A stretch of 5,122 nt of DNA from MED-G78 sp964343355 (GTDB taxonomy: Bacteria; Pseudomonadota; Gammaproteobacteria; Magnimaribacterales; D2472): the NCBI GenBank assembly GCA_964343355.1, contig CAYFJC010000061.1:1-5122 (forward strand), given 5' to 3'. Within the stretch, counting starts at the first letter, position 1. The number at the start of each line of letters is the position of its first letter. Below the pieces are notes generated by a model, which saw only the letters and a list, made by a program, of their open reading frames with translations, had not been told where the DNA came from and searched no databases. Of this stretch, positions 1-5,122 are shown in pieces. A program made the translations under genes and the position numbers.

Positions 1-40
1 TGCAGGGTCTCCCTGTGTGAGAGTAGGAAATCGTCAGGCT
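1..40 (+). rRNA. rrf: 5S ribosomal RNA, 3' end (partial)
   Basis: This is the last third of a 5S rRNA; the 5' part lies before the window. The segment CAGGGTCTCCCTG (3-15) forms the short CAGGG/CCCTG helix of 5S domain IV. It is followed by the conserved GAGAGTAGGAAA stretch (20-30), the loop E region, and then by GTCAGGC (33-39), which would pair with the missing 5' end to close helix I. The segment resembles the E. coli 5S 3' end almost position for position. The mature 3' end is estimated at about 40. A terminator follows at once, so this is probably the end of a 16S-23S-5S operon. The exact 3' end and the operon structure are inferred. Confidence 0.92.
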
Positions 41-50
41 TTTATTTTAG

Positions 51-76
51 AGCCCGCTTTATGCGGGCTTTTTTTT
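51..76 (+). terminator. Intrinsic terminator of the rRNA operon
   Basis: A perfect 7-bp GC-rich stem, AGCCCGC (51-57) with GCGGGCT (63-69), encloses a 5-base loop TTTAT. An uninterrupted run of eight T residues (69-76) follows. It starts about 10 bases after the 5S 3' end. This is a textbook Rho-independent terminator and should stop rRNA transcription before coaE. Confidence 0.95.
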
Positions 77-77
77 G

Positions 78-106
78 TTTAGAATTAAATAAAGAATGCT
101 TACAAT
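78..106 (+). promoter_or_regulatory. Possible sigma70-type promoter for coaE-yacG
   Basis: TACAAT (101-106) matches the -10 consensus at five of six positions. TTTAGA (78-83) matches the -35 consensus at four of six, and the spacer is 17 bases. Transcription would start near 113, giving a leader of about 23 bases before the coaE ATG. The site lies just after the rRNA terminator, where a new promoter is expected. In DNA this AT-rich such matches arise by chance, so this is a candidate only. The -10 overlaps the inverted repeat at 98-115. Confidence 0.4.
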
Positions 107-115
107 AGTGTAAGC
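98..115 (+). repeat. Perfect 7-bp inverted repeat in the coaE leader
   Basis: GCTTACA (98-104) and TGTAAGC (109-115) are exact reverse complements around a 4-base loop, ATAG. A T-rich stretch, TCTTATTTTT (116-125), follows directly, and the coaE ribosome binding site begins at 126. The hairpin could be a second, weaker terminator behind the rRNA operon. It could also be an operator, since it covers the candidate -10 at 101-106. The sequence alone does not separate these readings. Confidence 0.6.
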
Positions 116-135
116 TCTTATTTTTAGGAATTAAT

Positions 136-729
136 ATGATTATTGGCTTAACTGGCGGAATTGGATCAGGTAAATCTGCCGCTGGAAATGAATTCGAGAA
201 TCTTGGTATTACTGTAATAGATGCAGATTCTATTGCTAAAGAGGCTTCTTCTCAAAACTCAATTGCTTATACTAAAATAGTGGACCATTTTGGTAACAGT
301 ATTCTTGATGATTCAATGAATATTGATAGAAAAAAGTTAAGAGATATCATCTTTACTGATAATTCACAAAAAAAAATTCTAGAAAGTTTTCTTCATCCAG
401 TAATTAGAGAAAATATATCCAGTGCTGTTTTAGCATCAAGATCTAAATATACAATCATCATGGTTCCTTTGATATATGAAACCAAATCCATGAATCAATA
501 TGACAGAATATTAGTTATAGACTGTAAAGAAGAGATTCAATTATTAAGAGCTTCTAATAGAGATAATTCAAGCCTAGAAGATATTCAAAAAATATTACAA
601 TCTCAAGCAACAAGACAAGAGCGATTAAGTATAGCTAATGAAGTTATTATTAATAACTCTTCTTTTGAGACGCTTCGAGAGCAAGTTATTCAGATACATC
701 AAACTTATATGGAGCTAACCAATGAATGA
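136..729 (+). CDS. coaE: Dephospho-CoA kinase
   Basis: CoaE phosphorylates the 3'-hydroxyl of the ribose in dephospho-CoA using ATP, the last step of coenzyme A synthesis in the cytoplasm. The 197-residue product is close to the usual size of about 200. The N-terminus GLTGGIGSGKS (residues 4-14) contains the P-loop, with K13 and S14. VIDAD (27-31) supplies the acidic residues typical of the family, LHP (86-88) is the conserved His-Pro in the CoA-binding lid region, and VPLIYE (110-115) matches the family VPLLFE motif. R139 and R142, and the stretch from Q157 onward (SQATRQER), fit the C-terminal nucleotide-binding part. ANEVIINN (168-174) stands in for the usual ADxVIDN. The ATG is well supported: AGGA (126-129) lies 6 bases upstream, and the family begins just before the P-loop. 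The last 8 bases overlap yacG, as expected for translational coupling. Confidence 0.97.
   Translation: MIIGLTGGIGSGKSAAGNEFENLGITVIDADSIAKEASSQNSIAYTKIVDHFGNSILDDSMNIDRKKLRDIIFTDNSQKKILESFLHPVIRENISSAVLASRSKYTIIMVPLIYETKSMNQYDRILVIDCKEEIQLLRASNRDNSSLEDIQKILQSQATRQERLSIANEVIINNSSFETLREQVIQIHQTYMELTNE
711..714 (+). promoter_or_regulatory. Ribosome binding site for yacG inside coaE
   Basis: GGAG within the coaE coding sequence lies 7 bases before the ATG at 722. It favours 722 as the yacG start. The nearby ATG at 726 is in a different frame, which does not encode the zinc protein. Confidence 0.65.
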
Positions 730-889
730 ATGTCCAAATTGCAATAAACGAAATATTGATCTTTCATCTAAAAATAATTCTAGACCATTCTGCTCTGAGC
801 GTTGTAAGTTGATTGATTTTGGTTCATGGGCTGGCGAGGAGAACGTTGTCTCAAGACCTATTGAGTCTGAAGATTTTTATGAGGAATAG
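722..889 (+). CDS. yacG: YacG-family small zinc protein (DNA gyrase inhibitor family)
   Basis: The 55-residue reading frame starts at ATG 722 and stops at TAG 887-889. Two cysteine pairs, CPNC (C4, C7) and CSERC (C24, C28), form the zinc ribbon of the YacG family. The following CKLIDFGSWAGEE (28-40) is the family signature, close to E. coli CQLIDLGEWAAEE. E. coli YacG binds GyrB and blocks DNA binding by gyrase; that this copy does so is inferred from homology. It is about ten residues shorter than the E. coli protein of about 65, mainly at the N-terminus and in the tail. The gene overlaps coaE by 8 bases and has its own GGAG, so the two are probably co-transcribed and coupled in translation. 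coaE and yacG are neighbours in many gammaproteobacteria, often with zapD between them; zapD is absent here. Confidence 0.93.
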   Translation: MNECPNCNKRNIDLSSKNNSRPFCSERCKLIDFGSWAGEENVVSRPIESEDFYEE

Positions 890-904
890 TAATTAACTAT
901 TTCC
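883..904. repeat. Imperfect palindrome spanning two convergent stop codons
   Basis: GGAATAGT (883-890) and ACTATTTCC (896-904) are complementary apart from one extra T (902), with a 5-base loop AATTA. The arms contain the yacG stop (TAG, 887-889) and the secA stop (CTA on this strand, 897-899). A weak hairpin could form in either transcript. No T-run follows on either strand, so it is not a canonical terminator. Part of the symmetry comes from two TAG stops facing each other. Confidence 0.35.
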
Positions 905-3572
905 CATGACATTGCTTATATTTCTTTCCTGATTTACACCAACAAGGTTCATTTCTGCCAATCTTAGGCTCTTCTCTTTTAATTGGTTGAATTTCAGTCG
1001 GTTTTTGTGGGCTATTATTTGGCAGATTAGATGTGTTAAATTCTTCTTTTTTTAATTCCAATTCATTATCTTCTATATTTGAGCTACTATTTTTTAGATT
1101 ACTTACTTCTGCAGGAGAAGTTAGTTGAAGTGTGAATAGAATTCTAATTGTCTCTTTATTTATTTCATCCAACATATCCTCAAACATTGAATAAGCTTCT
1201 CGCTTATATTCATTTTTAGGATTTTTTTGCGCATACGCTCTTAACCCAATACTTTGTCTTAGGTGATCAATTTCAGCAAGATGCTCTTTCCAATGAACGT
1301 CTAAAACTTGAAGCATTACCTGTTTTTCTAGTATTAACCTTGTATCCGCTAAATTAGAATATTTTTCTTTGAAATAATTGTGTGCATTTCTAGTAATTAT
1401 TTCTGCGATTGTTTCTGGAAGTAATGACTTATCTTCTTGAACAATATTTTGAATATTTGAATCAATACCAAAGGTAGTAGAAAGATGCTCCTCTAACTCT
1501 TTAAGCTCCCACTGTGATTCAACTGATTCTATTGGAATAAAATCATTAACAGATGAGGTAAATTGATCATTAATTAGTTCATTGATGGTTTCACTGATAT
1601 CAGATTCTTCCAGGAGCTGATTTCGTAATGAATAAATAGCTTGCCTTTGATCATTAGCAACATCATCGTACTCAAGAAGATTTTTTCTTATATCAAAATT
1701 TCGACTTTCTATTCTTCGTTGAGCATTTTCTATACCTCTTGATAACATTCTATGCTCAATATGATCCTCTCCTAAGCCAACCCTTTCAAATAAAGCTCTT
1801 CTACTGTCTGAAATAAATAATCTAAGTAAATCATCATCAAGAGATAAAAAGAACTGAGAATAACCAGGATCTCCTTGTCTACCAGATCTTCCTCTTAATT
1901 GATTATCTATTCTTCTTGATTCATGTCTTTCTGTTCCAAGAATATGAAGCCCACCTGCTTCAAGAACATTTTTATTCTTAGTTTCCCAATCAGAATCACC
2001 TACTTCTTTTTTTCCACCTAAAACTATATCTGTTCCTCTACCTGCCATATTAGTTGCAATAGTAACCATTCCAGCTTTACCTGCATTAGCTATAATTTCA
2101 GCCTCTTTTTCGTGGTGCTTAGCATTAAGAATTTGATGCGGTATTTTTCTTGCTTGCAATAATTCAGAGACTTCTTCTGATGACTCTACTGATGCAGTTC
2201 CAACAAGAATAGGCGCCATTTTAGATCTTAAAGACTCTATTTCATTAATTAATGCTTTATATTTTGAGGCCTTTGTAAGAAATACTAAATCATTTTTATC
2301 ATCTCTAATCATTGGTTTATGGGTAGGTATTATCACTACATCTAATCCATAAATTTCTTTAAATTCTGCTGCCTCAGTGTCAGCAGTTCCCGTCATACCT
2401 GAAAGCGTTTTAAACAATCTAAAAAAGTTTTGGAAAGTAGTTGAAGCTAAAGTTTGAGACTCTCTTTGAATCGGAACATTTTCTTTGCATTCAAGCGCCT
2501 GATGAACTCCTTCAGACATTCGTCTTCCTTGCATTGTTCTGCCTGTATGTTCATCTATTAAAAGGACTTCATTATTTCTTACAAGATAATGAACATTCTT
2601 ATTAAAAAGGAATGTTGCTCTAAGTGTTGCCTGAACAAATCGCATAATCTTTAAATTTGATACAGAATAAAGACCATCTGATTGAGTAAGAACTCCAAGC
2701 GATTCAAGCTCTGATTCAACTAAAATATATCCGTCATCTGTAAGCTCAATTGATCTATTTTTTTCATCAATAATATAATGACCTCTTTCATGGTCCTGTA
2801 ATGGCTCTTCTTCGGTTTCTTCGCGTAATTGCTTTTGAAGTTTCGGTATAATTTTTTTAATTTGTTTATATAACTCAGAACTTTCATTTGAAGGCCCTGA
2901 TATTATTAAAGGAGTTCGCGCCTCATCAATTAAGATCGAATCAACTTCGTCAATAATTGCAAAGTCCAAAGAGCATTGAGCTCTATCTTCAACACTTAAC
3001 GCCATATTATCCCTTAGATAATCAAAGCCTAATTCATTATTTGTTGCATAAATAATATCTGATTTATATGCTTCTATTTTATCTTCAGTAGATTGACCTG
3101 AGTATATTGTGCCTACAGAAAGACCTAAAAATTCATATATTGGTCTCATCCATTCAGCATCTCGCTGGGCTAAATAATCATTTACAGTAACAAGAACCAC
3201 TTTATTGTTTATGCTTGCATTTAAGAATGCTGGCAAGGTAGCTACAAGAGTTTTACCTTCACCAGTTTTCATTTCAGAAATATTTCCTTCAGCTAAAGAA
3301 ATGCCACCAAAAAGCTGTGAATCAAAATGCCTTAGCCCTAAAGTTCGAACACTTGCTTCTCTTACAGCAGCATATGCAATAGGCAGTATCGAATAGATAT
3401 CATTATTTTCTATAAATTGATCATTAAGAGTTTCTTTAAGGGTAAGAAAAAATTTATCATCTTTCCCATGCATCTCATCTGAAAGCCTATTTATCTTATC
3501 AACAAGGTGCTGCATCTTCCTGATAGTTCTATCATTACTAGATCCAAAGATTTTTGAAAATATATTAAGCAT
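897..3572 (-). CDS. secA: Preprotein translocase ATPase SecA
   Basis: SecA is the ATP-driven motor that pushes unfolded preproteins through the SecYEG channel of the inner membrane. The 891-residue length is near the E. coli 901. The N-terminus resembles E. coli, including NDRTIRKM (13-20). Motor domain 1 has Walker A MKTGEGKT (101-108) and Walker B IIDEVD (206-211). The preprotein-binding part lies at about 220-370. Motor domain 2 has NMAGRGTDI (508-516) and the arginine-rich motif VI QLRGRSGRQGDPG (558-570). The helical scaffold and two-helix finger region include VLDVHWKEHLAEIDHLR (756-772). A polar linker (about 820-870, rich in Asn, Ser and Glu) leads to the zinc tail, with C877, C879, C888 and H889, which in E. 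coli contacts SecB and phospholipid. The start aligns with the family, but no good Shine-Dalgarno precedes it. The gene lies 52 bases after lpxC with no secM between them and ends 7 bases from yacG. Confidence 0.99.
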   Translation of the reverse strand: MLNIFSKIFGSSNDRTIRKMQHLVDKINRLSDEMHGKDDKFFLTLKETLNDQFIENNDIYSILPIAYAAVREASVRTLGLRHFDSQLFGGISLAEGNISEMKTGEGKTLVATLPAFLNASINNKVVLVTVNDYLAQRDAEWMRPIYEFLGLSVGTIYSGQSTEDKIEAYKSDIIYATNNELGFDYLRDNMALSVEDRAQCSLDFAIIDEVDSILIDEARTPLIISGPSNESSELYKQIKKIIPKLQKQLREETEEEPLQDHERGHYIIDEKNRSIELTDDGYILVESELESLGVLTQSDGLYSVSNLKIMRFVQATLRATFLFNKNVHYLVRNNEVLLIDEHTGRTMQGRRMSEGVHQALECKENVPIQRESQTLASTTFQNFFRLFKTLSGMTGTADTEAAEFKEIYGLDVVIIPTHKPMIRDDKNDLVFLTKASKYKALINEIESLRSKMAPILVGTASVESSEEVSELLQARKIPHQILNAKHHEKEAEIIANAGKAGMVTIATNMAGRGTDIVLGGKKEVGDSDWETKNKNVLEAGGLHILGTERHESRRIDNQLRGRSGRQGDPGYSQFFLSLDDDLLRLFISDSRRALFERVGLGEDHIEHRMLSRGIENAQRRIESRNFDIRKNLLEYDDVANDQRQAIYSLRNQLLEESDISETINELINDQFTSSVNDFIPIESVESQWELKELEEHLSTTFGIDSNIQNIVQEDKSLLPETIAEIITRNAHNYFKEKYSNLADTRLILEKQVMLQVLDVHWKEHLAEIDHLRQSIGLRAYAQKNPKNEYKREAYSMFEDMLDEINKETIRILFTLQLTSPAEVSNLKNSSSNIEDNELELKKEEFNTSNLPNNSPQKPTEIQPIKREEPKIGRNEPCWCKSGKKYKQCHGK

Positions 3573-3624
3573 TAATTACTTTAGTTTTAAAAATTTCTAA
3601 TTTATTTATTATGACGCAGTTATC

Positions 3625-4542
3625 TTACGTAATATCACCAAATGGCGGCCTTACATAAGAAATGGGGGCATTATCTAGATTTTCAAACTCTACAATTTCA
3701 TAAGCCTCTTCTGACTCTATAATTTTTCTTAAAAGTTGATTATTTAATGCATGACCAGATTTATAACCAGAGAATTCTCCAATTAGGTTGCCACCCAGCA
3801 AATATAGATCACCGATAGCATCTAGCATCTTATGTTTTACTATCTCATCATTAAATCTCAATCCTTCTTCGTTAATAATTTCATTTTCTCCAAAAGCAAT
3901 TGCATTAGCTACACTTGCTCCTAACGAAAGACCTTTTGTTTTTAAATCATTGAGATCAGCTAAATTGCCAAATGTTCTTGCACGACATACCTCTTTAACA
4001 AAAGAGGTTGATGAAAAATCTATAACAGATTCTGATGGAAGAGTTTTGTGTACAGGGTGATCAAAATCAACTTTAAAAGAGACTTTAAATCCATCAAAGG
4101 GTTTTATCGTTGCAAAAGCATCATCTCTTTTTGACGTAACTTCTTTTTTAACTTTAATAAATTTTTTCATTCCTTCTTGCTCTTCAAGACCAGCAGACTG
4201 AAGAAGAAAAACAAATGGCCCAGCACTTCCATCCATTATTGGAACTTCGCAACCATCAAGCTTAATAATGCAATTATCTATTCCTAGACCAGCAATAGCT
4301 GATAAAAGATGCTCAATTGTATGAACTTTAATACCATCTTTAACTAATGTGGTAGACATGCTTGTTTCGCCGACATATTCCGCAAGCGCTGGTATCTCTA
4401 TAGAGGAATCAATGTCAGTTCTTATAAACCTAATCCCAGAATTCACCTCTGCAGGAACTAATTCCATATTAACTTTTATACCTGTATGCAAGCCTATGCC
4501 GGTAGCTTTGATGGCGTTTCTTAAGGTTCTTTGTTTTAGCAT
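3625..4542 (-). CDS. lpxC: UDP-3-O-acyl-N-acetylglucosamine deacetylase LpxC
   Basis: LpxC is the zinc enzyme that removes the acetyl group from UDP-3-O-acyl-GlcNAc, the committed step of lipid A synthesis at the cytoplasmic side of the inner membrane. Its 305 residues equal the E. coli length. The zinc ligands are H78, H237 and D241, with catalytic E77 (in HTIEHLLSA) and H264 (in KSGHALNN). T190 in RARTFG corresponds to E. coli T191, which stabilises the oxyanion. PIMDGSAGPFV (101-111) is also diagnostic. The protein resembles the Pseudomonas enzyme more than the E. coli one, for example ETSMSTTLVK and APISYVRP. The start aligns exactly with the family (MLKQRTLRNAIKATG), yet no Shine-Dalgarno precedes it. 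The C-terminus (PPFGDIT) lacks the nonpolar tail used by FtsH in E. coli. The gene lies 35 bases after rlmB and 52 before secA; ftsZ, its common upstream neighbour, is absent. Confidence 0.98.
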   Translation of the reverse strand: MLKQRTLRNAIKATGIGLHTGIKVNMELVPAEVNSGIRFIRTDIDSSIEIPALAEYVGETSMSTTLVKDGIKVHTIEHLLSAIAGLGIDNCIIKLDGCEVPIMDGSAGPFVFLLQSAGLEEQEGMKKFIKVKKEVTSKRDDAFATIKPFDGFKVSFKVDFDHPVHKTLPSESVIDFSSTSFVKEVCRARTFGNLADLNDLKTKGLSLGASVANAIAFGENEIINEEGLRFNDEIVKHKMLDAIGDLYLLGGNLIGEFSGYKSGHALNNQLLRKIIESEEAYEIVEFENLDNAPISYVRPPFGDIT

Positions 4543-4577
4543 CTTACAAGTCTAATATAATATAAATTCATATCAAG

Positions 4578-5122
4578 CTAATTCTTAGCCTGATCCCTTT
4601 GCCTTACAGCTTCGTTTAGAATCACTCCAGTAGCGACTGAGACATTTAAACTTTTAAAGTTTGCATTACCACTCAGGCAAATCACATTGTCACATATCTC
4701 AAGAGTTTTTTGTCTTACCCCTGTCTCCTCTGAACCCATAACTAATGCAGTGGGCTGGCTTAAATCTTCATCATAATAAAGAGCTTTAGCATGCTCACTT
4801 AAGCCTAAAATCTGCATCCCACCTTCCTTTAAATATTTAATACAGTTAACTAAATTTGTGACATGAAATATATTTAATACCTCAAACCCTCCTGCTGATA
4901 CTTTATGAGCAATAGCATTAGTTGGCGCACATTGATGTTTATTAATTATTACAGCATCTACACCCGATACAGCAGCCGATCTAACACAGGCTCCTAGATT
5001 TCTTGGGTCAATAATATTATCTAGTATTAATATGAGAGGGCTCTTAGTCTTAAAACTTTCTACAAGTATTTTGAGATCTTGAAATGAAGGTTGCGGTTCT
5101 TTTTTTATAGTTGCTTCAGGCT
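4578..5122 (-). CDS. rlmB: 23S rRNA (guanosine-2'-O-)-methyltransferase RlmB, 5' end missing
   Basis: RlmB is a SpoU/TrmH-family (SPOUT) enzyme that uses S-adenosylmethionine to methylate the 2'-O of a conserved guanosine in 23S rRNA (G2251 in E. coli). The frame is open from the TAG at 4578-4580 to the window edge and gives 180 residues. The ATG at 4815-4817 is internal, because clear homology continues upstream. Visible parts are motif I DPRNLGACVRSA (about 4974-5009), with the conserved Asn and Arg; motif II MGSEETG (4719-4739); and motif III SLNVSVATG plus NEAVRQR (about 4596-4652). The family total is about 245 residues, so some 65-70 are missing, corresponding to the N-terminal substrate-binding domain. 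The lead-in to motif III reads LSGNANFK where IPMxGxxx is usual. RlmB fits better than TrmH or TrmL because of LDxxxDPRNLGACxRSA and the NEAVRQR ending. It probably heads an operon with lpxC and secA. Confidence 0.93.
   Translation of the reverse strand, partial: PEATIKKEPQPSFQDLKILVESFKTKSPLILILDNIIDPRNLGACVRSAAVSGVDAVIINKHQCAPTNAIAHKVSAGGFEVLNIFHVTNLVNCIKYLKEGGMQILGLSEHAKALYYDEDLSQPTALVMGSEETGVRQKTLEICDNVICLSGNANFKSLNVSVATGVILNEAVRQRDQAKN

Noticed and set aside
3205..3396. 63-codon open frame on the + strand within secA
   Set aside because: It lies antisense inside the conserved SecA motor domain, shows no recognisable motif, and the secA frame fully explains the sequence.
3581..3600. A terminator or palindrome in the lpxC-secA gap (TTAG...CTAA)
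   Set aside because: Only 4 bp pair around an A/T-only centre. This is expected by chance in such AT-rich DNA.
3788..4060. 90-codon open frame on the + strand within lpxC
   Set aside because: It is antisense to the catalytic part of LpxC, with Ser/Pro-rich low-complexity content typical of a shadow frame.
4349..4555. 68-codon open frame on the + strand over the lpxC 5' end
   Set aside because: It is antisense to the conserved LpxC N-terminus and has no independent support.
4554..4576. A full promoter for lpxC made of TTGATA (4576-4571) and TATATT (4559-4554)
   Set aside because: Each hexamer matches consensus well, but the spacer is only 11 bases, too short for a sigma70 promoter.
4578..4817. 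A 79-residue gene starting at the ATG at 4815-4817
   Set aside because: The frame stays open to the window edge and the upstream translation contains RlmB motif I (DPRNLGACVRSA), so this ATG is internal.

Overview
The window looks like ordinary housekeeping chromosome from an AT-rich gammaproteobacterium. GC content is roughly one third, judged by eye. The pointers to Gammaproteobacteria are the 5S rRNA tail, a Pseudomonas-like LpxC, a SecA with the C-terminal zinc tail, and above all the gene arrangement. In many gammaproteobacteria, including E. coli, lpxC-secA faces yacG and coaE convergently, and that arrangement is kept here. The low GC and missing intervening genes would suit a streamlined marine lineage such as SAR86 or a SUP05-like group, but this is a guess without phylogeny.

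Layout. Positions 1-40 are the 3' end of a 5S rRNA, closed by a strong intrinsic terminator (51-76). A 60-base leader follows, holding a possible promoter and a perfect 7-bp hairpin with a T-rich run behind it. Then come coaE (136-729, + strand) and yacG (722-889, + strand), which overlap by 8 bases. yacG encodes only 55 residues and is easy to miss. Seven bases after yacG, the minus-strand genes end: secA (3572-897), preceded by lpxC (4542-3625) and by rlmB (5122-4578), whose 5' end lies outside the window. The minus-strand gaps are 35 bases (rlmB-lpxC) and 52 bases (lpxC-secA), with no terminator in either, so the three genes probably share a transcript.

Functions. coaE finishes coenzyme A synthesis. 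yacG encodes a small zinc protein of the gyrase-inhibitor family. rlmB methylates 23S rRNA. lpxC commits sugar to lipid A. secA is the export motor. They are linked by growth and envelope building rather than by one pathway. secM, mutT, zapD and pilD, which occur in or near this neighbourhood in other gammaproteobacteria, are absent from it here.

I found no mobile element, CRISPR array, toxin, defence gene or evident new system. The points most worth a second look are the LpxC C-terminus, which lacks the E. coli FtsH degradation tail; an altered motif III in RlmB; the coaE leader hairpin; the absence of secM; and the lack of Shine-Dalgarno sequences at lpxC and secA.
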